The notes under the pieces were generated by a model. The model saw nothing but the letters and a program-made list of their open reading frames with translations, searched no databases and was not told the origin of the DNA. From assembly GCF_000820515.1 (NCBI RefSeq), contig NZ_JXDG01000014.1, positions 1 through 64,000 of the forward strand: 64,000 nt of DNA, given 5' to 3'. The translations under genes were made by a program, and so were the position numbers. How positions within the stretch are numbered: the first letter of the stretch is position 1; the number at the start of each line of letters is the position of its first letter. Positions 1-9,893 of this stretch are shown piece by piece. This DNA is from Pseudomonas batumici (GTDB taxonomy: Bacteria > Pseudomonadota > Gammaproteobacteria > Pseudomonadales > Pseudomonadaceae).

Positions 1-94
1 GCCGGAAGTGGGGCGAATTATAGACCTGTAGGATTTGCCGTCAACCGTTAATTTCACTTTTCTGTCATAAAGGTCAAAGGCACCGCAAAAACAA

Positions 95-119
95 CTAAGG
101 GAGCCTGCGGCTCCCTTAG
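95..119 (-). terminator. Terminator-like hairpin after tyrS
   Basis: Perfect 11-bp stem (CTAAGGGAGCC at 95-105, GGCTCCCTTAG at 109-119) with a TGC loop, 48 bases past the tyrS stop. On the minus strand it is followed by a T-rich run (complement of the A-rich 80-92). The remaining sequence from 1 to 94 shows nothing I can name. Confidence 0.8.
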
Positions 120-166
120 CGTTCACCTCACACCCAACAGGCGCGCCCTCTATCTAAAAGACAGCG

Positions 167-1366
167 TTACTCGGCCTTGAGGGTGATCCGTGCAAATGCC
201 TTCTTTCCAGCCTGACAAACGTGAGTAGCACCCAGCTTGTATATAAAGGAGCGGTCGACGACCTCCCCATCGATACGCACACCGCCGGAACCCAGCAGAT
301 CACGAGCGACCGCCGAGTTCTTCACCAGACCCGCCTTATTGAGGACAGCGGCAATCGGCATGTCTTCAGCCGCGCCGATTTCGACCTCAGGCAGATCATC
401 CGGCAGCTCGCCATCTTTCATGCGATTACCCGCCCCACGGTGAGCATTGGCCGCCGCCTCTTCACCATGGAAGCGAGCGACGATCTCTTCAGCCAGCTTG
501 ATCTTGATATCACGCGGGTTGGCACCCGCCTCGACATCCTTGCGCAGCTGATTGATCTCATCCATCGAACGGAAGCTCAGCAGCTCGAAGTAGCGCCACA
601 TCAAGGCATCCGGGATCGATACCAGCTTGCCGTACATGACACCCGGCGCTTCCTGGATCCCCACATAGTTACCCAGGGACTTGGACATCTTCTTCACGCC
701 ATCCAGCCCTTCGAGCAACGGCATGGTGAGAATGCACTGAGCCTCCTGTCCATAGGCGCGTTGCAACTCACGCCCCATCAGCAGGTTGAACTTCTGGTCG
801 GTACCGCCCAACTCGACATCCGCGCGCAGCGCAACGGAGTCATACCCCTGCACCAGCGGATAAAGGAACTCATGGATGGCGATAGGCTGGTTGGTGCCAT
901 AGCGCTTGCTGAAGTCGTCGCGCTCGAGCATTCGTGCCACGGTGTACTGCGACGTCAGGCGAATGAAGTCCGCCGGCCCCATCTGGTCCATCCAGGTGGA
1001 GTTGAACGCCACCTCGGTCCTGGCCGGATCAAGGATCTTGAACACCTGGTTTTTGTAGGTCTCGGCATTCTCGAGCACCTGCTCGCGCGTCAGCGGTGGA
1101 CGCGTGGCGCTCTTGCCGCTCGGGTCACCAATCATGCCGGTGAAGTCGCCGATCAGGAAGATCACCTGATGCCCCAGCTCCTGGAACTGGCGCAGCTTGT
1201 TGATAAGGACCGTGTGCCCCAGATGCAGATCCGGTGCCGTCGGGTCGAAGCCGGCCTTGATACGCAACGGCTGGCCGCGCTTGAGCTTCTCGACCAATTC
1301 GGACTCGACCAACACCTCTTCCGCACCACGCTTGATCAGCGCGAGCTGCTCTTCAACCGACTTCAT
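167..1366 (-). CDS. tyrS: Tyrosyl-tRNA synthetase
   Basis: Cytoplasmic class I aminoacyl-tRNA synthetase that charges tRNA-Tyr with tyrosine. The 399-residue product has the Rossmann catalytic core with the HIGH-like signature ([11 protein letters not shown]), the [12 protein letters not shown] segment and the KMSKS loop (KKMSKSLGN), then a C-terminal S4-like RNA-binding region ([11 protein letters not shown]). The open frame runs on to 1468, but homologues begin at [14 protein letters not shown], so the ATG at 1366 is chosen. It is divergent from the M23 peptidase gene, the arrangement seen in other Pseudomonas, and ends before a strong hairpin terminator. Length is normal for the long TyrS form of this genus. 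Confidence 0.97.
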   Translation of the reverse strand: MKSVEEQLALIKRGAEEVLVESELVEKLKRGQPLRIKAGFDPTAPDLHLGHTVLINKLRQFQELGHQVIFLIGDFTGMIGDPSGKSATRPPLTREQVLENAETYKNQVFKILDPARTEVAFNSTWMDQMGPADFIRLTSQYTVARMLERDDFSKRYGTNQPIAIHEFLYPLVQGYDSVALRADVELGGTDQKFNLLMGRELQRAYGQEAQCILTMPLLEGLDGVKKMSKSLGNYVGIQEAPGVMYGKLVSIPDALMWRYFELLSFRSMDEINQLRKDVEAGANPRDIKIKLAEEIVARFHGEEAAANAHRGAGNRMKDGELPDDLPEVEIGAAEDMPIAAVLNKAGLVKNSAVARDLLGSGGVRIDGEVVDRSFIYKLGATHVCQAGKKAFARITLKAE

Positions 1367-1575
1367 AACCAACCTGCAAGGCTCAGATTCAAAGGGAACC
1401 AACCATACAAGATCACAGCCCAAATACAAGTTTTGCCCGGCATACGGGCACGAAACGCCCGTCCGCACATGACAGACTTGCTTCAGAGGTGTTTTGGTTA
1501 TATTTTATACAGTTATTTCATCTTCATCATGTCATTCATCTTTTCCAGTTCATCTTCTTCAAAGTCAAATTACCT

Positions 1576-2988
1576 ATGACCACAGAGCCGCCTAAAGCGC
1601 CCCCGCTTTATCCGAAGACCCACCTGCTGGCCGCAAGTGGCATCGCCGCCCTTCTCAGCCTGGCGCTACTGATATTTCCATCCAGTGACGTAGAGGCCAA
1701 GAAGACAACGTTGAACCTGGAGCTGGAACGCCCAGCCGATCAACTGACACAAGACAAAGACGCCGTTGAACTCGATCAAGCCACAAATGAAGGCAATCCA
1801 TCGCCTTTTGCCCAGATCGACAACAGCGCCGATGACACCCACGACACCGCCAAGACCGAACCGGCACCCGAGGAAAAGAAGGCGCCAAGCCACCGCGAAG
1901 TGACCGTTACCCGCGGCGATACGCTCTCTACCCTGTTCGAAAAGGTCGGCCTGCCGGCTGCATCGGTACATGAGGTCCTGGCCAGCGATAAACAAGCCAA
2001 GCAGTTTTCCCAACTCAAGCATGGTCAGACCCTGGAGTTCGAGCTGGGCCCCGACGGCCAGTTGAACAACCTGCACAGCAAGGTCAGCGACCTTGAGACC
2101 ATCACCCTGACCAAGGGCCCGAAAGGTTTCACCTTCAATCGTGTGATTGCCAAGCCGGTGGTGCGTTCTGCCTACGTGCACGGCGTTATCAAAGGCTCGC
2201 TGTCACTCTCCGCCCAACGCGCCGGCATGCCCCATAGCCTGACCCAAGAAATGACCAAGGTGTTCGGCTACGACATCGACTTCGCCCAGGACATCCGCCC
2301 CGGCGACGAATTCGAAGTGATCTACGAACAGAAAGTGGTCAACGGCAAGACCGTGGGCACCGGCAATATCCTGTCCGCACGCTTCACCAATCGCGGCAAG
2401 GTCCACACCGCCGTGCGCTACACCAACAAGCAGGGTTCCAGCAGCTACTACACCGCCGATGGCAACAGCATGCGCAAGGCCTTTATCCGCACGCCCGTGG
2501 ATTTCGCCCGCATCAGCTCGCGCTTCTCCATGGGCCGCAAACATCCGATCCTGAACAAGATTCGCGCCCACAAAGGCGTCGACTACGCAGCTCCGCGCGG
2601 TACGCCGATCAAGGCCGCCGGCGACGGCAAGGTACTCCTGGCCGGTCGTCGCGGCGGCTATGGCAACACGGTGATCATCCAGCACAACAATACCTACCGG
2701 ACCCTTTACGGTCACATGCAGGGTTTTGCCAAGGGCGTACACACCGGCAGCAGCGTCAAGCAAGGCCAGGTCATTGGCTACATCGGCACCACCGGCCTGT
2801 CGACTGGTCCGCACCTGCACTACGAGTTCCAGGTCAATGGCGTACACGTTGACCCGCTGGGCCAGAAGCTGCCCATGGCCGACTCGATCGCCAAGTCCGA
2901 ACGGGCCCGCTTCCTGCAACAGAGCCAGCCGCTGATGGCGCGCATGGACCAGGAAAAGCCCAGCAAAGTCGCCTCGGCCAAACGGTAA
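1576..2988 (+). CDS. Membrane-anchored M23 peptidoglycan DD-metalloendopeptidase
   Basis: Predicted periplasmic endopeptidase that cuts peptide cross-links in murein (MepM/ShyA-like architecture). The 470-residue protein has one N-terminal membrane segment (LLAASGIAALLSLALLIF), an OapA/LysM-like domain at about 90-170, a linker domain, and a C-terminal M23 domain with zinc motifs HKGVDYAAPRGTP and GPHLHYEF. The ATG at 1576 gives a usual inner-membrane anchor; an upstream in-frame ATG at 1489 would add an unlikely Phe-rich leader. The ribosome site is weak. It lies 6 bases ahead of anmK, so cell-wall cutting and cell-wall recycling are probably co-transcribed. Confidence 0.93.
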   Translation: MTTEPPKAPPLYPKTHLLAASGIAALLSLALLIFPSSDVEAKKTTLNLELERPADQLTQDKDAVELDQATNEGNPSPFAQIDNSADDTHDTAKTEPAPEEKKAPSHREVTVTRGDTLSTLFEKVGLPAASVHEVLASDKQAKQFSQLKHGQTLEFELGPDGQLNNLHSKVSDLETITLTKGPKGFTFNRVIAKPVVRSAYVHGVIKGSLSLSAQRAGMPHSLTQEMTKVFGYDIDFAQDIRPGDEFEVIYEQKVVNGKTVGTGNILSARFTNRGKVHTAVRYTNKQGSSSYYTADGNSMRKAFIRTPVDFARISSRFSMGRKHPILNKIRAHKGVDYAAPRGTPIKAAGDGKVLLAGRRGGYGNTVIIQHNNTYRTLYGHMQGFAKGVHTGSSVKQGQVIGYIGTTGLSTGPHLHYEFQVNGVHVDPLGQKLPMADSIAKSERARFLQQSQPLMARMDQEKPSKVASAKR

Positions 2989-4083
<1,095 letters not shown>

Positions 4084-4093
4084 CACACAGCAA

Positions 4094-4116
4094 AACGCCG
4101 CGAAGTTCGCGGCGTT
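4094..4116. terminator. Bidirectional hairpin between anmK and erpA
   Basis: A 10-bp perfect stem (AACGCCGCGA / TCGCGGCGTT) with a 3-base loop lies between the convergent anmK and erpA genes. The T-run is poor, so it may act as a weak two-way terminator. Confidence 0.55.
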
Positions 4117-4138
4117 GGCGGTAAAGCGCACTCTACAA

Positions 4139-4489
4139 TCAGATCGAGAACGACGACCCGCAACCACAGGTCGTGGTGGCATTCGGGTTCTTGATCACAA
4201 AACGCGAGCCTTCCAGGCCTTCCTGGTAATCCACCTCGGCGCCTGCCAGGTACTGGAAGCTCATCGGATCGACCACCAGGCTGACGCCTTCGCGCTCGAC
4301 GATGGTATCGTCATCGGCGACTTCCTCATCGAAGGTGAAGCCGTACTGAAACCCTGAACAACCGCCACCCGTAACGAATACGCGCAGCTTCAAGCGATCA
4401 TTACCCTCTTCGTCGACCAGACTCTTCACCTTGTGCGCGGCACCGTGGGTGAATTGCAAAGCCGTGGGGGTGAAGGATTCGACGCTCAT
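4139..4489 (-). CDS. erpA: Iron-sulfur cluster insertion protein ErpA
   Basis: A-type carrier that delivers [4Fe-4S] clusters to apoproteins such as the isoprenoid enzymes. The 116-residue protein has the HesB/IscA fold and the three conserved cysteines ([11 protein letters not shown] and the terminal CGCGSSFSI). The start fits family length, and the gene is alone between converging anmK and codirectional argC. ErpA rather than IscA is chosen from the N-terminal sequence ([25 protein letters not shown]) and from its location, away from any isc operon. Confidence 0.93.
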   Translation of the reverse strand: MSVESFTPTALQFTHGAAHKVKSLVDEEGNDRLKLRVFVTGGGCSGFQYGFTFDEEVADDDTIVEREGVSLVVDPMSFQYLAGAEVDYQEGLEGSRFVIKNPNATTTCGCGSSFSI

Positions 4490-4607
4490 GCTGACTATCT
4501 CCCGGCGTTACGCCGCCATAATGCGTGATGACGCGCATTATCCGCTTCTCCTAGAAAAGCGGTCAACTATTGTTAGGGTATATCAATCCATGCGACCTCG
4601 CAGAATG

Positions 4608-4636
4608 CAGGAAGGCCCGCTTGACGGGCCTTCCTG
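4608..4636 (-). terminator. Hairpin after argC
   Basis: Stem CAGGAAGGCCCG / CGGGCCTTCCTG with a 5-base loop lies 19 bases past the argC stop. On the minus strand it is not followed by a strong U-run, but its position and stability fit transcription end. Confidence 0.6.
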
Positions 4637-4654
4637 GCGAGCACGATCGATGCC

Positions 4655-5689
4655 TTACGGCAGCATGCCCGCATGGGACAGGCCCAGGCGCTCGTCCAGA
4701 CCGAACAGGATGTTCAGGTTCTGCACCGCCTGGCCCGAGGCCCCCTTGACCAGGTTGTCGATCACCGACAACACCACCACCAGGTCGCCGTCCTGCGGAC
4801 GATGCACGGCAATCCGGCACACGTTGGCGCCGCGTACGCTACGGGTTTCCGGATGGCTGCCGGCCGGCATCACGTCGACGAACGGTTCGTTGGCGTAACG
4901 CTTCTCGAACAACGCCTGCAGATCCACCGAACGATCGACTACGGTCGCGTAAAGCGTGGAGTGAATACCACGGATCATCGGCGTGAGGTGCGGCACGAAG
5001 GTCAGCCCCACGTCCTGGCCGGCGGCACGCCGCAGCCCCTGGCGGATTTCCGGCAGATGACGATGGCCCTTCACCGCGTAGGCTTTCAGGCTTTCGGAGG
5101 TTTCCGAGTACAACGAGCCCACACTGGCACCGCGACCGGCCCCGCTGACGCCCGACTTGCAGTCGGCGATCAGGCGCGTGGTATCCGCCAGGCCCGCTTC
5201 AAGCAGCGGCAGGAAACCCAGCTGGGTCGCGGTTGGATAGCAGCCCGGCACGGCAATCAGGCGGGCCTGCTTGATCTTCTCGCGGTTCACTTCCGGCAAG
5301 CCATAGACCGCCTCGTCCAGCAACCCCGGCGCACCGTGCGGCTGGCCATACCACTTGGCCCATTCCTCGGCGTCCTGCAGACGGAAGTCGGCGGACAGGT
5401 CGATGACCTTGGTGCCGGCCGACAGCAACTCACCGGCCAGGGCGTGGGCCACGCCATGAGGTGTAGCGAAGAACACCACATCGCAGGCGCCAAGGGTATT
5501 GATGTCCGGCACGCTGAACCTCAGGCCGTCGTAATGACCGCGCAGGTTCGGGTACATGTCGGCCACGGCCAGGCCCGCCTCGGATCGCGAAGTGATGACG
5601 ACCACTTCTGCCTGCGGATGCTGTGCCAACAGACGCAGCAATTCGACACCGGTGTAACCCGTGCCGCCGACGATACCGACCTTGACCAT
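4655..5689 (-). CDS. argC: N-acetyl-gamma-glutamyl-phosphate reductase
   Basis: Third step of arginine synthesis: NADPH-dependent reduction of N-acetylglutamyl-5-phosphate to the semialdehyde in the cytoplasm. The 344-residue protein begins with the Rossmann motif [18 protein letters not shown] and has the catalytic cysteine in [12 protein letters not shown] and the catalytic histidine region [12 protein letters not shown]. The open frame reaches 5779, but the ATG at 5689 lies directly before the NADP-binding strand and is preceded by GGGGCAGGTC. It is a single gene, as is usual for argC in Pseudomonas. Confidence 0.96.
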   Translation of the reverse strand: MVKVGIVGGTGYTGVELLRLLAQHPQAEVVVITSRSEAGLAVADMYPNLRGHYDGLRFSVPDINTLGACDVVFFATPHGVAHALAGELLSAGTKVIDLSADFRLQDAEEWAKWYGQPHGAPGLLDEAVYGLPEVNREKIKQARLIAVPGCYPTATQLGFLPLLEAGLADTTRLIADCKSGVSGAGRGASVGSLYSETSESLKAYAVKGHRHLPEIRQGLRRAAGQDVGLTFVPHLTPMIRGIHSTLYATVVDRSVDLQALFEKRYANEPFVDVMPAGSHPETRSVRGANVCRIAVHRPQDGDLVVVLSVIDNLVKGASGQAVQNLNILFGLDERLGLSHAGMLP

Positions 5690-5823
5690 GACCTGCCCCT
5701 CAACGAAACCACTGGAAAGCCCACGATGATAGGGGTCGCGCGCGCCTGCGACAACCGTCAAGGTGACGTGCGGACACACGAGCCTCTACTATTCGGCCTA
5801 CCGTGAACCTGGGAATAACCAAA

Positions 5824-6252
5824 ATGCTCTATCTGTGGGTCAAAGCCTTTCATATCGTCAGCGTCATCTGCTGGTTTGCCGGCCTGTTCTATCTGCCGCG
5901 CCTGTTCGTCTACCACGCCCAGAGCGAGGACAGCGCCAGCCAGGAGCGTTTCAGCGTCATGGAACGCAAGCTGTATCGCGCGATCATGGGCCCGGCGATG
6001 ATCGCCACGCTGATCTTCGGCGGCTGGCTGATCGCCCTCAACCCGAGCATCTTCAGCCAAGGCGCCTGGATACATGCCAAGCTGACCTTGGTAGCCGTGC
6101 TGATCGGCTATCACCATATGTGCGGCGCCCAGGTGAAACGCTTTGCCCGTGGCGAAAACACCCGCAGTCATGTCTTTTATCGCTGGTTCAATGAAGTGCC
6201 GGTTCTGCTATTGCTGGCTATTGTCATTCTGGTCGTTGTCCGGCCGTTCTAG
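5824..6252 (+). CDS. hemJ: Protoporphyrinogen IX oxidase HemJ
   Basis: Inner-membrane enzyme converting protoporphyrinogen IX to protoporphyrin IX in heme synthesis. The 142-residue product has about four membrane helices and the conserved N-terminal histidine and tryptophan region (LWVKAFHIVSVICWFAGLFYLPRLFVYH). Homologues start at MLYLWVKAFH, so the ATG at 5824 is preferred over 5803. It lies 36 bases before the nitronate monooxygenase gene, which may be co-transcribed. Confidence 0.92.
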   Translation: MLYLWVKAFHIVSVICWFAGLFYLPRLFVYHAQSEDSASQERFSVMERKLYRAIMGPAMIATLIFGGWLIALNPSIFSQGAWIHAKLTLVAVLIGYHHMCGAQVKRFARGENTRSHVFYRWFNEVPVLLLLAIVILVVVRPF

Positions 6253-6288
6253 CTACGAGCCCACTCATCCCCTATCGGAGCACTCTCC

Positions 6289-7260
6289 ATGTCGCTGCCC
6301 GCCCTGCTCGAACAACGCCTGCGCTTGCCCGTGGTGGCCGCGCCGATGTTCCTGATTTCCAACCCGCAACTGGTGCTCGCTTGCTGCCGCAACGGGGTGG
6401 TGGGCAGCTTCCCGGCACTGAACCAGCGCGAAAGCAGTGGCTTCAAGGCCTGGCTCGAGGAAATCGAAGCGGGCCTGGCGACGCTGGACAATCCGGCGCC
6501 TTACGCCGTCAACCTGATCGTGCACAACAGCAACCCGCGACTGCAGGCCGATCTGCAGATCTGCATCGAACACAAGGTGCCGATCGTCATCACCAGCCTG
6601 GGCGCCGTCAAGGAACTGGTGGACGCCGTACACGGCTACGGCGGCCTGGTGTTCCACGACGTGACCACCCGTCGCCATGCCGAAAAAGCCGCCGAAGCCG
6701 GGGTGGATGGCCTGATTGCCGTGGCAGCCGGTGCCGGTGGCCATGCCGGCACCTGGAGTCCGTTTGCCCTGATCGCCGAAATCCGCCAGTTCTTCGACAA
6801 GACGCTGCTACTGGCCGGCTGCCTGAACCACGGTCACGAGATTCTCGCCGCACAGTTGCTCGGGGCGGACCTGGCCTATTTCGGCACCCGATTTATCGGA
6901 ACCACGGAAAGTCATGCTTCCGATGCCTATAAAGAGATGCTGCTCACAGCCCAGGCAGCCGATATCGTGCACACTGCGGCGGTATCCGGCGTACCGGCGA
7001 GCTTCATGCGCCAGAGCCTGGAAAAGGCCGGCTTCGACCTCGCCGCGCTGCAAGGCAAGGGCGAGGTGAACTTCGGTGCCAAGCTCAAGCCGATCAGCGA
7101 TGAGGCCAAGGCCTGGAAAACCGTCTGGTCGGCCGGCCAGGGGGTCGGTGAAATCGCCGACCTGCCCAGCGTCGACCAGTTGATCTCCCGGCTCGATGCC
7201 GAGTACTGCAAAGCCCAGGCGCTGGCCGCGGAACTGCCACGGCACTGGCCGCGCCGGTAA
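6289..7260 (+). CDS. Nitronate monooxygenase (NPD-like flavoprotein)
   Basis: FMN-dependent TIM-barrel enzyme of the 2-nitropropane dioxygenase / nitronate monooxygenase family, expected to detoxify propionate-3-nitronate. The 323-residue protein shows the N-terminal AAPMFLISNPQLV, the phosphate-binding GVDGLIAVAAGAGGHAGT and a second glycine-rich segment LLGADLAYFGTRFIGTTES. The start is at the first ATG after a good GGAG-like site. The true substrate is not proven by sequence, because the family includes several class I and II forms and enoyl reductase relatives. Confidence 0.88.
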   Translation: MSLPALLEQRLRLPVVAAPMFLISNPQLVLACCRNGVVGSFPALNQRESSGFKAWLEEIEAGLATLDNPAPYAVNLIVHNSNPRLQADLQICIEHKVPIVITSLGAVKELVDAVHGYGGLVFHDVTTRRHAEKAAEAGVDGLIAVAAGAGGHAGTWSPFALIAEIRQFFDKTLLLAGCLNHGHEILAAQLLGADLAYFGTRFIGTTESHASDAYKEMLLTAQAADIVHTAAVSGVPASFMRQSLEKAGFDLAALQGKGEVNFGAKLKPISDEAKAWKTVWSAGQGVGEIADLPSVDQLISRLDAEYCKAQALAAELPRHWPRR

Positions 7261-7332
7261 GTAGAAGGTGGCCTGCACCCCTGTTGCAGGCTTACACTGC
7301 AACGCCAATGACTTGTGACAAGGACGCCCTTC

Positions 7333-8292
7333 ATGAGCGAAAACCGCTTCAAAATCGTGTTCGACGGCACCTTGCAGGCGGGAGTGGAAAAATCCACTGC
7401 CCTGCACAACCTCGCCGCCCTGTTCAAGACCGATGCCGCTTCGATCGAGCGGCTGTTCAGCGGTCAGCCGGTTGCCCTGAAACGCGACCTTTCGGCCACC
7501 GAGGCCGAGTCCTACCTGCAAGCCCTGCGCAAGACCGGCATCGAGGCCCGCCTGGAAGCCGAACCGGCCGCGGTCGAGCTGAGCCTGGCGGATATCGATG
7601 ACCTGCCGGCCAGTACCGCCCCCGCGGACACCGCGACCGAGCAATCGCCCTACGCCCCGCCGCAGGCCCGGGTCGGGGATACCCTCCCCGCCTTTGGCCA
7701 GCTCCAGGCCTTCACCACTCGCGGGCGGATCGGGCGGCTGCGCTACCTGGCCTGGACCATGGCCCTGATGTTCGTCACCATCCCGGTGGCCGGCGCCATC
7801 TTCGCCCTCGCCATGGGCACGGTAGCCGCCTCGTTGAACACGGCGATCACCATCGGCGTGGTGCTCGGTGGCGCGGCCTTGATCGCCTTCGTGGTCGTGT
7901 CCATCCAGATAGCCGTACAGCGCCTGCATGACATCGGCTGGTCCGGCTGGCTCTGGCTGCTGACCCTGGTACCGTTCGTGGGCAGCGTATTCCCCTTCGT
8001 GCTGATGTTCTGCCCCGGCAACAACGGCGCCAACCAATACGGCGCACCGCCACCGCCCAACAGCACCGCGGTCAAGGTCCTGGCCGTGCTCTCGGTCGTC
8101 TTCGCAGTGGTCTTTGTCATCGCGGGCGTCACCGGTGGCCTGGCCAACCTGGAGAGAGACTACGCCAACGAATCGGCCAGCTATTCCGAAAGCAGCGACG
8201 CCGTCAGCCCCGACGAGGCCGACAGCGCCAGCGATGCAGCAGCCGAACCCGCTCCGCCCGCTGTAGACTATGGGAAAGACGAGAAAGAATAA
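7333..8292 (+). CDS. DUF805 membrane protein with an N-terminal soluble domain
   Basis: A 319-residue inner-membrane protein. Residues 1 to about 80 form a soluble domain (NRFKIVFDGTLQAGVEKSTALHN...) of a type seen at the front of several Pseudomonas membrane proteins; residues about 120-280 are a DUF805 region with four hydrophobic segments and the typical GRIGRLRYLAW and RLHDIGWSGW motifs. The tail is acidic and Ser/Glu/Ala-rich. The ATG at 7333 follows AGGACGCCC. The function is unknown; I infer only a membrane location. Confidence 0.78.
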   Translation: MSENRFKIVFDGTLQAGVEKSTALHNLAALFKTDAASIERLFSGQPVALKRDLSATEAESYLQALRKTGIEARLEAEPAAVELSLADIDDLPASTAPADTATEQSPYAPPQARVGDTLPAFGQLQAFTTRGRIGRLRYLAWTMALMFVTIPVAGAIFALAMGTVAASLNTAITIGVVLGGAALIAFVVVSIQIAVQRLHDIGWSGWLWLLTLVPFVGSVFPFVLMFCPGNNGANQYGAPPPPNSTAVKVLAVLSVVFAVVFVIAGVTGGLANLERDYANESASYSESSDAVSPDEADSASDAAAEPAPPAVDYGKDEKE

Positions 8293-8299
8293 CCGTTTC

Positions 8300-8331
8300 C
8301 GAGCCTGCGACCCTCTGTCCCAAGGCTCGGA
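8300..8331 (+). terminator. Weak hairpin after the DUF805 gene
   Basis: Inverted repeat CCGAGCCT / AGGCTCGG with a 16-base loop, eight bases past the stop. There is no T-run, so termination here is uncertain. Confidence 0.35.
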
Positions 8332-8352
8332 GCCGTTGTGATGGAGAACTGC

Positions 8353-9141
8353 ATGACCCGTTACGCCCTGATCACCGGCGCCTCCAGTGGTATTGGCCTG
8401 GCACTGGCCGAAGCCCTGGCGCGCCGGGGCCGCAGCCTGATTCTGGTGGCCCGCCAGCGTGATCAGCTGGAAACCATTGCCCTGGAGTTGACCCAGCGCT
8501 TCGGCGTCGAGGTGCTGTTTCGCGCCTGCGACCTGAGCGAGCCGCTACGCCTTTCCGGCTTTCTCCTGGAACTGGAAGAAGGCGAACGGCAGATCGACCT
8601 GCTGGTCAATTGCGCCGGCCTCGGCACCTGCGGCCCGTTCCTGGCCCAGGATTGGGGGACGGAGCAGGACCTGATCGAGGTCAATATCCTGGCCCTGACC
8701 CGACTTTGTCATACCCTGGGTAACCTCATGGCGATACACGGTGGTGGACAGATCCTCAACGTGGCGTCGGTGGCGGCTTTTCACCCGGCCCCCTGGATGA
8801 GCACCTATTACGCGAGCAAGGCCTACGTGCTGCACTTCTCCGAAGGCCTGCGCGAAGAGTTGAAGAAAACCGGCATCAAGGTGTCGGTGCTCTGCCCGGG
8901 CCTGACCCGGACCGCGTTCTTTCGTACGGCCCAGCTGGCGGTCGAAAAGCTTGCCCACAGCCGGCTGATGATGAGCCCCGAAGAGGTGGCGCTGTACGCG
9001 GTGCGCGCCCTGGACAAGAACCGGGCGGTGATCATTCCAGGTTGGCGCAACCGCTGGCTGGCCCGGGCTCCGCGCCTGATGCCACGCTGGATGATGCGCA
9101 AGCTCGCCGGTGTCACCACCAAGGCCTATTGCCCGCGCTGA
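8353..9141 (+). CDS. Short-chain dehydrogenase/reductase
   Basis: NAD(P)-dependent classical SDR of 262 residues. It has the cofactor motif TGASSGIG, the NCAGLG loop, the serine in LNVASVAAF and the catalytic YYASK. The C-terminal stretch (GWRNRWLARAPRLMPRWMMRKLAG) is amphipathic and typical of DltE-like SDRs. An upstream ATG at 8338 is in frame, but the ATG at 8353 has a GGAG site six bases away. The substrate is unknown. Confidence 0.88.
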   Translation: MTRYALITGASSGIGLALAEALARRGRSLILVARQRDQLETIALELTQRFGVEVLFRACDLSEPLRLSGFLLELEEGERQIDLLVNCAGLGTCGPFLAQDWGTEQDLIEVNILALTRLCHTLGNLMAIHGGGQILNVASVAAFHPAPWMSTYYASKAYVLHFSEGLREELKKTGIKVSVLCPGLTRTAFFRTAQLAVEKLAHSRLMMSPEEVALYAVRALDKNRAVIIPGWRNRWLARAPRLMPRWMMRKLAGVTTKAYCPR

Positions 9142-9204
9142 AACTTGAACTCACGGCCGTGTCCGTACAGACTCTGGCCCGACTCACCCAACGGAGAAAC
9201 AGCT

Positions 9205-9543
9205 GTGGATACTCTGTTCACCAAGATCATCAACAGAGAAATACCCGCGAGGATCATCTACGAAGATGACCAGGTCCTCGCCTTCCACGATATCGCCCCG
9301 CAGGCACCGGTGCATTTCCTGGTCGTGCCGAAAAAGCCGGTACGCACGCTCAATGACCTGACCGAAGACGACAAGGCCCTGGCCGGGCACATCCTCTTCA
9401 CCGCCCAGCGCCTGGCCCTGGAGCTGGGATGCGAAGAAGGCTTTCGCGTGGTGATGAACTGCAATGAACAAGGCGGGCAGACCGTCTATCACATTCATAT
9501 GCACGTGCTGGGTCAGCGCCAGATGCACTGGCCGCCGGGCTGA
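9205..9543 (+). CDS. HIT-family nucleotide-binding hydrolase
   Basis: Histidine-triad protein of the HINT branch, expected to hydrolyse purine nucleoside phosphoramidates. The 112-residue product ends with the triad HIHMHVLGQRQMHWPPG. The start is the GTG at 9205, which follows CGGAGAAACAGCT; the ATG at 9145 would add 20 residues not seen in the family. It lies 19 bases upstream of a REP palindrome that now holds an IS110 element. Confidence 0.93.
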   Translation: MDTLFTKIINREIPARIIYEDDQVLAFHDIAPQAPVHFLVVPKKPVRTLNDLTEDDKALAGHILFTAQRLALELGCEEGFRVVMNCNEQGGQTVYHIHMHVLGQRQMHWPPG

Positions 9544-9561
9544 TACCCCACGCTGCACCCT

Positions 9562-9658
9562 TTGTAGGAGCTGGCTTGTCGGAACGCCGCACCGCAGCGA
9601 TGGCGACCGAAAGGACAATGCAGGACTCAAGGGCCTCATCGCTGGCAAGCCAGCTCCT
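9562..9658. repeat. REP palindrome split by the IS110 element
   Basis: Left arm TTGTAGGAGCTGGCTT (9562-9577) and right arm ATCGCTGGCAAGCCAGCTCCT (9638-9658) are the familiar Pseudomonas REP half-sites. The right arm stops after CT; its expected continuation ACAAGGG appears at 10883-10889, on the far side of the IS. This shows that the REP was complete before insertion. Confidence 0.88.
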
Positions 9659-9669
9659 TGTATCTCGAC

Positions 9670-9846
9670 TAACGCCTCGTCAGAGGCGATAGTTCTCGAC
9701 TGATCATCGAGGGAAGACCGAGAAGCCGTCCAGCTCCTAGGGCCTCGAGCCCGCATTATAGATACGTGCTCCGGCCTTCCACACTCACTCAGCAAGTTCG
9801 AACGGTATCTAGTGGCCCGCTTCGGCGTGAGCACGTATTGGCAAGG
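9670..9846 (+). ncRNA. Candidate bridge RNA of the IS110 element
   Basis: IS110-group elements encode, upstream of the recombinase, an RNA with one loop guiding to the target and one to the donor. The sequence shows: a 5' hairpin CGCCTC-GTCA-GAGGCG (9673-9688); CCAGCTCCT at 9730-9738, identical to the left target flank 9650-9658; ACGGTATCT at 9803-9811, identical to the element's right end 10874-10882; and a 10-bp perfect stem (9762-9771 with 9830-9839) enclosing that second match. Both matches end in the CT core, as left target and left donor guides should. The right-hand guides are not clear; TTATAG at 9756-9761 is a partial candidate. The exact ends of the RNA are estimates. Confidence 0.72.
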
Positions 9847-9893
9847 CAGAACCGAGTGCAGTGGTGATCTTTTCGGATTTCAGGGAGAAGACC

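Noticed and set aside
1..94. Start of an rRNA operon or a tRNA at the left edge
   Set aside because: In some Pseudomonas an rRNA operon follows tyrS, but none of these bases match a mature rRNA or a tRNA fold.
1489..1575. Upstream start for the M23 peptidase
   Set aside because: It adds a Phe/His-rich stretch unlike the family and lies in a probable promoter region.
221..1579. Long plus-strand frame opposite tyrS
   Set aside because: High GC content produces long antisense frames. The tyrS strand has clear synthetase motifs; this frame has none. The same applies to 19746-21152, 26481-28073, 37791-39797 and 57621-59864.
9660..9665. Alternative IS left border at the GTATCT repeat shared with 10877-10882
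   Set aside because: It would rebuild GCTCCTTGTATCTACAAGG, which does not pair with the opposite REP arm. The border after CT at 9657-9658 does.
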